Assembly (NCBI RefSeq): GCF_011043545.1
Contig: NZ_JAAKGP010000010.1
Coordinates: 35,584-99,583 of the forward strand
Direction: 5' to 3'
DNA: 64,000 bases
DNA from: Rhodobacter sp. SGA-6-6
GTDB lineage: Bacteria > Pseudomonadota > Alphaproteobacteria > Rhodobacterales > Rhodobacteraceae
Under the pieces are notes generated by a model that saw nothing but the letters and a program-made list of their open reading frames with translations, was not told the origin of the DNA and did no database searches. Positions 17,234 through 27,437 of this stretch are shown one piece after another. A program made the translations under genes and the position numbers. Within the stretch, counting starts at the first letter, position 1. Each line of letters begins with the position of its first letter.

Positions 17234-17300
17234 GGCCCTTGCGGCCGGCCGGCGCCGAGCGCCCGGACGGTAACGGGGCAACCGGAAGAGACCAGCAGCC

Positions 17301-18233
17301 ATGCGCTTCACCCTTCGCCAGCTCAGCTATTTCGTCGCCGCCGGCGAGACCGGCAGCGTGACCCGCGCCTCCGAGCAGGTGAACATCTCGCAGCCGTCGA
17401 TTTCCGCCGCGATCTCGCATCTGGAGACCGAGCTGGGGGTGCAGCTTTTCGTGCGCCAGCACGCCCAGGGCCTGTCGCTGACGCCTCCCGGCCAAAGGCT
17501 GCTGTCGGCGGCGAAAGAGGTGCTGCGCGACAGCTACGGGCTTTACGACGTGGTGAATTCCGCCATGGGCATGGTGGCGGGGCCGATCAACGTCGGGGCC
17601 TTCCGCACCTTCACGCCGCTGATCGTGCCCGAGCTGTGGAAGAAGTTCGTCACCCGCCACCCCGACGTGCGGATGCATGTCACCGAAGGCAGCGAAAGCG
17701 AATTGCTGGAAGGGCTGCGCACCGCGCGGCTGGATGTGGCGCTGACCTACGAGATCAGCCTTTCCATCGACATGACCTTCGTCCCCTTGGCCCTGCTGCC
17801 GACCTATGTGCTTCTGCCCGCCGACCATCCGCTGGCGGGACGGTCCAGCCTGAGCCTGGCCGAGATCGCGCAGGAGCCGTTCATCCTGCTCGACCTGCCG
17901 CTCACCCGGCAATATTTCCTGTCGCTGTTCGAAAGGCTCGGCCTTGCGCCGCGCATCGTCACCGAAACCAGTTCCCCGGCCGCGCTGCGCTCTTACGTGG
18001 GGGCCGGGGTCGGCTATTCGCTGATGACGGTGCGGCCCAAAAACATGCGGGCCGAGAACGACCGGCCGCTGGTCTATGTCGAGCTGGCCGAGGATTACCC
18101 GCCGATGAAACTGGGCCTCGCCTATCTCAAGGAGTTGAAACGCTCGCGGGTCTGCGAGGCTTTCGAGGCGTTCTGCCGCGAGGTCATCCGCGAAGACGGC
18201 CTGCCGGGCATGGTGCCGGTTCCCGCAAGCTGA
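17301..18233 (+). CDS. LysR-family transcriptional regulator
   Basis: A 310-residue LTTR with a winged helix-turn-helix in residues 1-65 (LRQLSYFVAAGETGSVTRAS and SQPSISAAISHLE) and a periplasmic-binding-like effector domain from about residue 92 (INVGAFRTFTPLIVP). Its effector domain resembles by eye the C-terminal half of the next gene's product: the NVGAFRTF, YVLLPADHPLAG and GAGVGYSLMT segments all have counterparts there. It probably activates the monooxygenase cluster in response to the pathway substrate. Unlike most LTTRs it lies in the same orientation downstream of its presumed targets. Confidence 0.9.
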   Translation: MRFTLRQLSYFVAAGETGSVTRASEQVNISQPSISAAISHLETELGVQLFVRQHAQGLSLTPPGQRLLSAAKEVLRDSYGLYDVVNSAMGMVAGPINVGAFRTFTPLIVPELWKKFVTRHPDVRMHVTEGSESELLEGLRTARLDVALTYEISLSIDMTFVPLALLPTYVLLPADHPLAGRSSLSLAEIAQEPFILLDLPLTRQYFLSLFERLGLAPRIVTETSSPAALRSYVGAGVGYSLMTVRPKNMRAENDRPLVYVELAEDYPPMKLGLAYLKELKRSRVCEAFEAFCREVIREDGLPGMVPVPAS

Positions 18234-18339
18234 ACGGCGCAGCTTCGTTTTTTCAAAGCCTGAACGCCAGAAAAGCCTTCTTTCCCGCGCTTCGCGCTGC
18301 TGGAAGAATGCCTCCCAGAATTGCAAGGGAGGTTCCGCG

Positions 18340-19503
18340 GTGGATGGAAAGCTGGGCCAGGGAATCCGCGACAGGTTCCTCGACGGGATGAGCCATGCAG
18401 CCTGCACGGTCAACATCGTCACCACCGACGGCCCCGCCGGGCGCGCGGGCGTGACGGTTTCGGCGATGGCCTCGGTCTCGGCCGACAGCGACTGGCCCAC
18501 GCTTTTGGTCTGCGTCCATCACCTCAGCCCGGCGGCGGCGAAGATCGTGGAGAACGGCGTGCTGTGCGTGAACGTGCTGCGCGACGACCAGTCCTATATC
18601 TCGGACACCTTCGCCGGCCGCTTCCGCAACGAGGTCGGCGACAAGTTCGACTGCGCGGAATGGGTGGCCATGCCCTCGGGCGCGCCCCGGATCGAGAATC
18701 CGCTGGTGGCCTTCGACTGCCGGCTGCTCTCGTCCGAGAAGGTGGGGACGCATCACATCTTCCTCTGCGAGGTGCATGACCTGCATGTGGCCCGCGCCGG
18801 ATCGCCGCTGATCTATGCCAATCGCGCCTATGGCTCTTCGATCCGCATCGACGGGGCGCGCTCGCTGGCTTCGGCGCAGGTGCGGATGGGGTCGCGGCTG
18901 ACCGTGGGGTGCTTCCACACCTTCGGGCCCTTCGTCATTCCGCGGCTGATCCGGCAGATGGAAGGCTTCGACGTGAGCCTGGTCGAGGGCGACCAGCGCC
19001 GGCTGAGCGAAAGTCTGAAGGCCGGCGAAAGCGAGGTGGCGCTGCTTTACGACCTCGACTTGGACGAGAGCTTCGAGACGCTGCCGCTGCAGGAGCTTTC
19101 CCCTTACGTGCTTCTGGCCGACGGCCACCGGCTGGCGCAGCAATCCGAGATCGAGCCCACCGAACTGGTGGAGGAGCCGATGGTCCTGCTGGATGCGCCG
19201 CCCAGTTCCGATTATTTCCTCGGCCTGATGCGCAGGGCCGGAGTGGAGCCGCTGGTGGCCTGGCGCACGCGGTCCTTCGAGATGCTGCGCGGGCTGGTCG
19301 GCCATGGATTGGGCTATGCGCTTCTGACCACCAAGCCGGCCGCGGACATGACCTACGACGGGATGCGGCTGGTCGCGCGCCCCCTGCTGGGCGATCATGC
19401 GCCGGGACGCATCGCCATCGCCTGGCGCAAGGGAACCGCGCTTTCGGCCCCGGCGAAGCGTTTCATCGCGCTCTGCCGGGACGCCTTCCCCCAAAGCGGT
19501 TGA
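18340..19503 (+). CDS. Flavin reductase fused to a LysR-type effector (substrate-binding) domain
   Basis: A 387-residue two-domain protein. Residues about 8-166 form an HpaC-like flavin reductase domain: VTTDGPAGRAGVTV, PTLLVCVH, CVNVL, VGTHHIFLCEV and the closing LIYANRAYG. Residues about 186-385 match a LysR effector domain (LTVGCFHTFGPFVIP, GHGLGYALLTTK), but no helix-turn-helix is present. The GTG at 18340 is chosen because GGGAGG lies 7 nt upstream. It is the last gene of the cluster and the only visible reductase partner for the HpaB-type oxygenase. A substrate-sensing domain on the reductase would let ligand gate FADH2 supply, as the MarR-like domain does in the Acinetobacter C1 reductase. 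That role is inference. Confidence 0.87.
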   Translation: MDGKLGQGIRDRFLDGMSHAACTVNIVTTDGPAGRAGVTVSAMASVSADSDWPTLLVCVHHLSPAAAKIVENGVLCVNVLRDDQSYISDTFAGRFRNEVGDKFDCAEWVAMPSGAPRIENPLVAFDCRLLSSEKVGTHHIFLCEVHDLHVARAGSPLIYANRAYGSSIRIDGARSLASAQVRMGSRLTVGCFHTFGPFVIPRLIRQMEGFDVSLVEGDQRRLSESLKAGESEVALLYDLDLDESFETLPLQELSPYVLLADGHRLAQQSEIEPTELVEEPMVLLDAPPSSDYFLGLMRRAGVEPLVAWRTRSFEMLRGLVGHGLGYALLTTKPAADMTYDGMRLVARPLLGDHAPGRIAIAWRKGTALSAPAKRFIALCRDAFPQSG

Positions 19504-19509
19504 GCGGAC

Positions 19510-20073
19510 TCAGCCCCGGCCGGGCGCGGGCGTCAGCGGTATGACAAGGGCGGGGCCGGCGATGCGGGCGCCCTGCCCCGCCAGCGCCGTGTCGCCCGGG
19601 CCGGGCGACAGCTGCGCGCCGGCTTCCCCGATCCGGACCCCGATCCCGAGAGCGAACACCACCGTCAGCGCCGCATCGGTGTCCATTGCCCCGCCGCGCA
19701 GGACCCGCGCCGGGCCGAGCACCCAGGCTTCCCGCGCCGCCATGACGTTGAAGACCCGCACGCCCTGCCCCAGCGGAATCCCGTCCGGGGTCAGGCCGGT
19801 GTCGAAGCCGAAGGGCTCCAGCGGGTCCAGCGTGACGCTCCGGTCGCCGAACTCCAGCCGCAGCCCCGCGCCTTCGATCACGGTGATGATGCGGTCCGCA
19901 CCCGGAAAGGCCGAAAACAGCCCGCGCGCGTCGATCCTGGCGCGGCTGATGCGCAGGTCGAAGCCGGCGCGGCCGGCGCCTTCGGGCAGCAGCAGCACCT
20001 CGTCGGTCACGCCCTGGCCGTTCTTCCAGGGCCGGGTATCGTAGCCCGCCTCGGGCAGATGACGCAGCACCAT
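19510..20073 (-). CDS. HutD/Ves family protein
   Basis: A 187-residue cupin-like protein of the HutD family. The characteristic WKNGQGVTDEV motif lies at about residues 16-26 and the RISRARID strand at about 42. HutD proteins are found with histidine-utilisation and other catabolic operons and may buffer pathway intermediates; no catalytic activity is established. It is the last gene of the long minus-strand operon, 13 bp after the aspartase, and its stop lies 6 bp from that of the convergent reductase fusion. No hut genes are nearby, so histidine degradation is not implied. Confidence 0.85.
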   Translation of the reverse strand: MVLRHLPEAGYDTRPWKNGQGVTDEVLLLPEGAGRAGFDLRISRARIDARGLFSAFPGADRIITVIEGAGLRLEFGDRSVTLDPLEPFGFDTGLTPDGIPLGQGVRVFNVMAAREAWVLGPARVLRGGAMDTDAALTVVFALGIGVRIGEAGAQLSPGPGDTALAGQGARIAGPALVIPLTPAPGRG

Positions 20074-20086
20074 ATCGCTCTCCCGT

Positions 20087-21477
<1,391 letters not shown>

Positions 21478-21481
<4 letters not shown>

Positions 21482-22293
21482 CGGCAATCCTGCCGGCCGG
21501 CCGCGCTCAGGCGCCAGAAGCCGGGCGCCGCCGGCGCGGCGGGAAGGAAGGCGCCCTCCGCGGTGATCTCCACCCGGACCGGCGCGCCGGTCTCGGGCGT
21601 GGCGAGGCAGAGGCCGGCGCGCGGGCGGCACAGCGCCGGATGCAGGTGCAGCCGCCCGTCGGTGCCGCGCAGCACCTCGACCAGCCAAGGCGCGCCGAGC
21701 AGGCGTTCGGCCTGGGCCAGGTCGCCGCCGCGCAGCGCCGCACGGATGCGGGTCGAGGAAATCCGTTCGCCGCCCGCCGCCACTTCGGGCGCTGCGTGAA
21801 CGGCAAAGCCGCGGTGCTGCCCCAGTTCCGCCAGCATCGCCATGTCCCCCGCCCGGCCGCGGCCGAAGCGGAAGTCCGCCCCCGCCACCACCGCCGAAAC
21901 GCCAAGCGCCCCGGCCAGCACCTCCCCTGCGAAATCCGCCGGAGAGAGCCCGGCGAAGGCGGCATCGAAGCGCGGCGAGAAGATGAAATCCACTCCCTCG
22001 CTGCCCAGAAGCCGCTGCTTGCTGTCGGGCGAGGCCAGCCGGAACGCCCCGTCCTGCGCGCCGAAGAAGGCGCGCGGATGCGGCTCGCAGGACATCACCG
22101 CGACCGGCCGGCCGCAGGCGATCCTGCGGGCGATGGCGACCAGCGCCCGGTGGCCGCGGTGGAAGCCGTCGAAATTCCCCAGCACCAGCACCCCGCCGCG
22201 CAGGCGATGCCCGGCAGGAAGCGATTGCCTGACGATGACAGGCCGGCTGCCGGGGCGGACGGGCGGCGGACAAAGCGGCTGCAAAAGCACCAT
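21478..22293 (-). CDS. FAD synthetase family protein lacking a riboflavin-kinase domain
   Basis: A 271-residue homologue of the N-terminal FMN adenylyltransferase domain of RibF. The nucleotidyltransferase motif GNFDGFHRGH (about 39-48) and the SSTRIR motif near residue 185 are intact. The C-terminal 70 residues do not show the riboflavin-kinase motif (a PTAN-type nucleotide loop), and the protein is about 40 residues shorter than bifunctional RibF. It would adenylate FMN to FAD only. Placed in a catabolic operon facing an FADH2-dependent monooxygenase cluster, it may boost FAD supply. It overlaps aspA by 4 bp. The genomic ribF should lie elsewhere. Confidence 0.82.
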
Positions 22294-22394
22294 CGGACCT
22301 GATTTCCCTGTTGCGCCCCGCGACTGTAGGATCGCGGCCCCACCCGGGAAATTCCGAAGTTCCGAGCCCCTGCCTCGAAAAATCCTATTCCCGA

Positions 22395-23276
22395 CTAAGG
22401 CTTCATCGGAACATGATAGCGCAGCGCGACGTGAACGCCGGCCAGGATGACCAGGATGGCGGCCATTTCGACCGGGGCCGGCACCTCGCCCAGGAAGGCG
22501 AAGGACAGGATCAGGGTGAAGGGCGGGACCAGGCTCTGGAACAGCGCGCCCCGCGTCGCCCCCAGATCGGCGACCGCGCGGGCGTGCAGCGCCAGCGCCA
22601 CGATCCCGGTGACCACGCCCTGCCCCAGCCCCTGCAACAGAAGCTCCCGCGGCGGGGCCTGCCACAGCCTTGCCCCGGTCGCCAGGAAATAGGCGGGCAG
22701 ATAGACGACGGCCGAGATCAGCGCGACCGCCGTCACCGCCTCCAGCGCCGTCAGGCCGCTCTTGCGGAAGGCGATGCCGTAGGCGGCCCAGAGCAGGCCG
22801 CCGGCGAGGAAAGGAAAGGGCGACCCCCTGCCCTCCGCCGCCAGCACGAGGATCGCCAGCCCCGCAACGGCAATGGCGATGCCCGCCTTCTGCAGCCGCC
22901 CCAGCGGCTCCTGCAGCAGGACCCGGCTGCCGATCAGGGTGAAGAGCACGCCCGACACCGCCGAGAGCGCCCCGCCGAACTTGGCCGGGGCATGAAGGAA
23001 GCCGGTGCCGACCACGATGACGAAGGCCGGCCCGGCGCCGAGGGCCATGACCGCCGACCGGGCCAGGCTGCCGCGGGAAAACGGCACCCGCCGCAGGATC
23101 AGCAGCAGCAGCGGCGCGGCCACCACGAAGCGCAGCGCCGCCAGATCCCAAGTGTCCATCCCCCCGGCCGTCACGCCGTGCCGTGCAAGGACATACCAGC
23201 CGCTCCAGATCGTCGCCGCGGCCACGCCGGCCAGCGTGCCGCGGAGGATGGCGATCCCCTGCGCAGGGGCGGCCAC
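22395..23276 (-). CDS. EamA/DMT-superfamily transporter
   Basis: A drug/metabolite transporter of about 293 residues with ten predicted membrane helices in two EamA repeats. The first repeat includes TLAGVAAATIWSGWYVLARHG and the second begins after about residue 150 (FLAGGLLWAAYGIAFRKSG). Such proteins export amino acids or metabolites. The start is uncertain. I take the GTG at 23274-23276, 2 bp after the CoA-ligase stop; a CTG overlapping that stop is possible and no strong ribosome-binding site is visible. It sits in the middle of the long operon and could export a toxic intermediate. The 101 bp to the next gene may contain an internal promoter. Confidence 0.82.
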   Translation of the reverse strand: MAAPAQGIAILRGTLAGVAAATIWSGWYVLARHGVTAGGMDTWDLAALRFVVAAPLLLLILRRVPFSRGSLARSAVMALGAGPAFVIVVGTGFLHAPAKFGGALSAVSGVLFTLIGSRVLLQEPLGRLQKAGIAIAVAGLAILVLAAEGRGSPFPFLAGGLLWAAYGIAFRKSGLTALEAVTAVALISAVVYLPAYFLATGARLWQAPPRELLLQGLGQGVVTGIVALALHARAVADLGATRGALFQSLVPPFTLILSFAFLGEVPAPVEMAAILVILAGVHVALRYHVPMKP

Positions 23277-23278
23277 GG

Positions 23279-24769
23279 TCAGACCAGCGCCGTCTTCAGG
23301 ATCTTGCCCGAGGGCGCCATCGGCAGCGCCTCCATGAAGGCGACGACACGCGGCACCTTGTAGTCGGCGATCCGGCCCTCGCAATGCGCCCGCACCTCCT
23401 CGGCGGTCAGGGCCGGGTCGGCCTTCACGATCACCGCCTTCACCACCTGGCCGAAGACCGGATCGGGCTGGCCGACCACCGCGGCGGCGGCGATGCCCGG
23501 ATGGGCCAGCAGGATGTCCTCGACCTCGATGGGGGCGATCTTGGCCCCGCCCGAGATGATCTGGTCGCGGGTGCGGCCGACGATGAAATAGTTGCCCTCC
23601 GCATCGCGCGACGCCAGGTCGCCGGTCAGGAACCAGCCCTCCACCATCGCCTGCGCGGTGCGTTCCGGGTCCTTGTAATAGGCGCCGGAAAAGCTGGGAC
23701 CGCGGACCCACAACTCGCCGACCTGCCCGTCGCCGGCATCCTGCCCGGCCTCGTCCACCAGCCGGACCTCGGTCGGCGCGATCAGGCGCCCGACCGAGCC
23801 GGGCGGCGGCATCGCGCCGTGGCGCAGGTCGAAGGAGAAGATCGGCCGGACCTCGGTCATGGCATAATAGGGGCGGACCTCGATCCCCAGATGGTCGCGG
23901 CAATCCGCCAGCAGCTGGTCGTTCAGCGCCGCCCCGGACGAGGCCGTCAGCCGCAGCGACGACAGGTCGGGGCGCCGCCCCTCCTTGCGCGCGACATCGG
24001 CCATCATCGCATACATCGTCGGCACGCCGAGGAAGACGGTCGGCCGCAGCGCCTCGATCGCCTCCAGCGCCAGCCGCGGGTGGAAGCGCGGCGCCAGCAG
24101 GACAGTGGCGCCGCTGAGAAGCGCGACATAGGTCGCGGCGTGGAAGCCGTAGCTGAACGACAGCGGCAGCGTCACCAGTTCGCGGTCGGCCGGCGTGATC
24201 GCCATCATCCCGCCGTAGGCCAGCGCCGAGGCCAGTTCGTTGGCATGGGTGGCGGCAACGCCCTTCGGCTTCGAGGTCGTGCCCGATGTGTAGCACAGCA
24301 GCACGAGATCCTGGCCCGAGCCGAGCTGCGGCCCGTCGTAGGGCGCGAACCCGGCAGCGCGGGCCAGGAAGGTGTCGAAATCCTCGACCTGCGGGTGGCC
24401 GGCCAAGCCCTCGGAAGCCTCGGCCACCTGCGCGGCAAGCGCGTCGGCGCGGATCACCATCCGGGCCTGGCTGTGGTCCAGGATGTAGCGGATTTCATCG
24501 GCGGCGAATTCGGCGTTCACCGGCACGATGGCCGCCCCGATCATCGCCAGACCAAGATAGACCGAGAATATCTCGGGCCGGTTCGGCGACAGGACGGCCA
24601 CGCGGTCGCCCCTGCGCAGGCCGGCGGAGAGCAGCGCAGAGGCAAGGCGGCGCGACTGGTCCGCAAGGCCGCGGTAGGTCAGCGTCCGGTCGCCGAAGAC
24701 GAAGGCGGGATGGTCGGGCCGCGCCTCGGCATGGCACAGGACGGGGGTGACGACATCGGTGGGTGTCAT
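23279..24769 (-). CDS. Acyl-CoA synthetase (AMP-forming acyl-adenylate ligase)
   Basis: A 496-residue ANL-superfamily enzyme that adenylates a carboxylic acid and transfers it to CoA. The phosphate-binding loop YTSGTTSKPKG lies at about residues 169-179, the adenylate motif YYAMTE near 285, the GWFLTGDLA motif near 365, and the terminal Lys in PSGKILK. All catalytic motifs are intact. It follows the acyl-CoA dehydrogenase by 12 bp. Together with that dehydrogenase, the MaoC hydratase and the SDR it forms a beta-oxidation-like set for the acid imported by the upstream ABC transporter. The acid is unknown. Confidence 0.9.
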   Translation of the reverse strand: MTPTDVVTPVLCHAEARPDHPAFVFGDRTLTYRGLADQSRRLASALLSAGLRRGDRVAVLSPNRPEIFSVYLGLAMIGAAIVPVNAEFAADEIRYILDHSQARMVIRADALAAQVAEASEGLAGHPQVEDFDTFLARAAGFAPYDGPQLGSGQDLVLLCYTSGTTSKPKGVAATHANELASALAYGGMMAITPADRELVTLPLSFSYGFHAATYVALLSGATVLLAPRFHPRLALEAIEALRPTVFLGVPTMYAMMADVARKEGRRPDLSSLRLTASSGAALNDQLLADCRDHLGIEVRPYYAMTEVRPIFSFDLRHGAMPPPGSVGRLIAPTEVRLVDEAGQDAGDGQVGELWVRGPSFSGAYYKDPERTAQAMVEGWFLTGDLASRDAEGNYFIVGRTRDQIISGGAKIAPIEVEDILLAHPGIAAAAVVGQPDPVFGQVVKAVIVKADPALTAEEVRAHCEGRIADYKVPRVVAFMEALPMAPSGKILKTALV

Positions 24770-24781
24770 GGTGCGGCTTCC

Positions 24782-25945
24782 CTACACGAGGCCCAGGCGT
24801 TCGGGACCGTCGGCCTTGATCATCTCGCGCGCGATGACGATGCGCTGGATTTCGTTCGAGCCCTCGGTCAGCACATAGATCGGCGCCTCTCGATACAGCC
24901 GCTCGATGGGGAATTCCGCGACATAGCCGTAGCCGCCCAGGACGCGCATCGCATCCTGGGTGATCTGCATCGTCGCCTCGGTGACGAACAGCTTCGCCAT
25001 CGAGGCCAGCATGTCGGCCCGGCCGTAGCGCGCCTTGTGGCGCAGCGCCTCGCCGATCATGGCGCGCGAGGCGACAAGCTGCGTCGCCATGTTGGCCAGA
25101 TGGATCTGCACCGCCTGATGGTTGCAGATCGGCTGGCCGAAGGTTTCGCGGTCCTTCGAATATTGCAGCGCCACGGCCAGCGCGTTGCGCGCCATGCCGA
25201 CGGCCGTGCCCGCCATCGCCAGCCGCCCGGTCTCCAGCATCGACAGCACCTGCGGCAGGCCCTTGCCGGCCTCGCCGCCCAGCAGGGCCTCCGGCCCCAG
25301 CCGCACCTTGTCGAAGCGCAGCTCGGCGGTATCGACATGCTTGAAGCCCATCTTGTCGATCAGCCGCGAGACCTCGACCCCCGGCGCCTCGGATTCCACG
25401 ATGAACAGGCTGATCGGCCCCTTGCCATCCGCCGCGGGCGCCCGCGCCAGCACCATGTGCAGCCGCGCCCGCTGGCCGTTGGTGATGAAGATCTTCTGCC
25501 CGCTCAGCACGAAGCCGCCGTCCGGCTGCGGCACCGCCTGCGCGCGCACCTGCTTCAGGTCCGATCCGGTGGAGGGTTCCGTCAGCACGATGGCGGCGCG
25601 GCGCGACCCGTCGGCCAGTTGCGGCAGGTAGCGCGCCTTCTGCTCCGCGGTGCCGTAGGTCGCGATCAGTCGGGCCACGGTGCAATGGCTGTTCAGGAAG
25701 CTGGGCATCGCCGACCAACCGGCGCCCAGTTCCTCCATGATCGCCACGTAGTCCTCAAGCGGCAGGTCCAGCCCGCCATGTTCCTCGGGGATGACCATGC
25801 CGAAGAGGCCGAGCCCGGCCATGGCATCGACCACCTGCTGCGGGAATTCGTCCTGCGCCTCGAAGCGCGCGACATGGGGCGCGATCTCGCGCCGCACGAA
25901 CTGGCGCACGCCTTCGACAACGGGGGAAACATCCGGTTCGGTCAT
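24782..25945 (-). CDS. Acyl-CoA dehydrogenase
   Basis: A 387-residue FAD enzyme that introduces an alpha,beta double bond into an acyl-CoA. The FAD-binding LTEPSTGSDL motif (about 132-141), the ITNGQRA loop and the C-terminal catalytic-base motif TEGSNEIQR (Glu near residue 369) are present, as is the GGYGYVAEFPIERLYR segment. Length is standard. It starts 11 bp after the livF-like stop and is the first of the CoA-chemistry genes downstream of the importer. The electron acceptor would be ETF. Chain-length specificity cannot be inferred. Confidence 0.92.
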   Translation of the reverse strand: MTEPDVSPVVEGVRQFVRREIAPHVARFEAQDEFPQQVVDAMAGLGLFGMVIPEEHGGLDLPLEDYVAIMEELGAGWSAMPSFLNSHCTVARLIATYGTAEQKARYLPQLADGSRRAAIVLTEPSTGSDLKQVRAQAVPQPDGGFVLSGQKIFITNGQRARLHMVLARAPAADGKGPISLFIVESEAPGVEVSRLIDKMGFKHVDTAELRFDKVRLGPEALLGGEAGKGLPQVLSMLETGRLAMAGTAVGMARNALAVALQYSKDRETFGQPICNHQAVQIHLANMATQLVASRAMIGEALRHKARYGRADMLASMAKLFVTEATMQITQDAMRVLGGYGYVAEFPIERLYREAPIYVLTEGSNEIQRIVIAREMIKADGPERLGLV

Positions 25946-25956
25946 GTCTTTTCTTC

Positions 25957-26670
25957 CTACATGGTCAGATAGGCGCGGCAGACCGCCTCGTTGGCGGACA
26001 GCTCGGCCATGGTGCCTTCAAAGACGATATGTCCGCGGTCGAGGACATAGGCCCGGTCGGCCAGCGCGGCGGCGAAGGCCAGGTTCTGCTCGGACAGCAG
26101 GATGGTCAGCCCCTTGGCCTTGAGGTCCAGGATCAGCCGTGCCAGCCGTTCGACGATGACCGGCGCCACGCCCTCGGAGGGTTCGTCGAGAAGGACGAGA
26201 TAGGGGTTGCCCATCAGAGTGCGGGCGATGGTCAGCATCTGCTGCTCGCCGCCGCTCATGTCCGAGCCCGGGCGGTCGGGCATCGCGGCAAGGTTGGGAA
26301 AGGCGTCGAACAGCGTCTCCACCGTCCATTCCGCCGCGCCTTCCCGCGGCGGCTGGCGGCCGAGGTCCAGGTTCTCCAGCACCGTCAGCTCCGAGAAGAT
26401 CCGCCGGTCCTCGGGCACGAAGCCGAGGCCCCTGCGCGCGATCTGGTAGACCGGCAGTTTCTCGATCGCCTCGCCGCGCAAGCGGACCGAGCCGGAGCGG
26501 TTCTTCAGATGCCCCATCAGCGCCTTGAAGGTGGTGGATTTCCCGGCGCCGTTGCGGCCCATGATCGCCACGACCTCGTTGGCACGGACCTTCAGGTTCA
26601 TGTCGAACAGGATCTGCGCCTGTCCGTAGGCGGCGTTCAGCCCGGTGACTTCCAGCATGGGTGTGCTCAT
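25957..26670 (-). CDS. Branched-chain amino acid-type ABC transporter ATP-binding protein (LivF-like, second system)
   Basis: A 237-residue ATPase starting MSTPMLEVTGLNAAYGQ. Walker A is GRNGAGKS, the signature MSGGEQQ and Walker B LVLLDEP, followed by LLSEQN. The ATG at 26670 overlaps the livG-like stop by 4 bp; upstream open frame belongs to the neighbouring gene's antisense and is not used. It is the last transporter gene before the acyl-CoA dehydrogenase. It is distinct from the ATPase at 8856-9557, so the window has two complete HAAT importers. Confidence 0.9.
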   Translation of the reverse strand: MSTPMLEVTGLNAAYGQAQILFDMNLKVRANEVVAIMGRNGAGKSTTFKALMGHLKNRSGSVRLRGEAIEKLPVYQIARRGLGFVPEDRRIFSELTVLENLDLGRQPPREGAAEWTVETLFDAFPNLAAMPDRPGSDMSGGEQQMLTIARTLMGNPYLVLLDEPSEGVAPVIVERLARLILDLKAKGLTILLSEQNLAFAAALADRAYVLDRGHIVFEGTMAELSANEAVCRAYLTM

Positions 26671-27437
26671 TGGCCGATCTCCGAGGTTTCGAGGAAGGCG
26701 CCGCTGCCCAGGTAGACCTCCTGCACCAGCGGGTCTTCGCGGATCTCCGCCGGCACGCCCTTGGCGATCAGCTTGCCGCGCGACATGACGACGACCTGGT
26801 CGGCGTGCTCGAACACCACGTCGACGCTGTGTTCGGTGAACAGCACCGACAGCCCGCGTTCCTTCACCAGGCGGGCGGTCAGGCTCATCAGTTCGTTGCG
26901 TTCCTTGGGCGCCATGCCGGCGGTGGGTTCGTCCATCAGCAGCAGTTTCGGCCGGTTGGCCAGCGCCATCGCCAGCTCCAGCCGCTTCACGTCGCCATAG
27001 GCCAGCACGCAGCAGGCGCGGTCGGCCTGGGTATGCATCCCCACCGCCTCCAGCAGGGTATCCGCCTCCTCGCAGTAATTGTGGCTCAGCGGCCGCCACA
27101 GTGCGGCCAGGCGGCGGTGCACCGAATGCAGCACCATCTGGACATTCTCGCGCACGGTCATCGACCCGAAGGTCTGCGCGATCTGGAAGGTGCGCCCCAC
27201 GCCCCGGCGCCAGATCTGGCTGGGGGTCTCGCGGGTGATATCGTGCCCGTCGAAATGGACCGATCCGGTATCCGCGCGCAGCTGGCCGTTCAGCATGTTG
27301 AAGCAGGTGGACTTGCCCGCCCCGTTCGGGCCGATCAGCGCGAGGATCTGCCCCGCTCCGACCTCGAACGAGACGCCCTGCACCGCCTTGACGCCCGCGA
27401 AGGACTTGCTGATGTCGTCGACTGTCAGAGTGCTCAT
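26667..27437 (-). CDS. Branched-chain amino acid-type ABC transporter ATP-binding protein (LivG-like, second system)
   Basis: A 256-residue ATPase: Walker A GPNGAGKS (about 36-43), signature region LAYGDVKRLELA (LivG-type, replacing LSGGQ) and Walker B LLLMDEP, followed by FTEHS and the C-terminal EVYLG segment typical of LivG. The ATG at 27437 overlaps the fused permease stop by 4 bp. It should pair with the LivF-like ATPase to power the 617-residue permease. Confidence 0.9.
   Translation of the reverse strand: MSTLTVDDISKSFAGVKAVQGVSFEVGAGQILALIGPNGAGKSTCFNMLNGQLRADTGSVHFDGHDITRETPSQIWRRGVGRTFQIAQTFGSMTVRENVQMVLHSVHRRLAALWRPLSHNYCEEADTLLEAVGMHTQADRACCVLAYGDVKRLELAMALANRPKLLLMDEPTAGMAPKERNELMSLTARLVKERGLSVLFTEHSVDVVFEHADQVVVMSRGKLIAKGVPAEIREDPLVQEVYLGSGAFLETSEIGQ

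Noticed and set aside
23183..25972. A 929-codon plus-strand open frame opposite the CoA ligase and dehydrogenase
   Set aside because: Composition is rich in Arg, Gly, His and Gln, with no domain; the minus strand encodes intact enzymes with all motifs.
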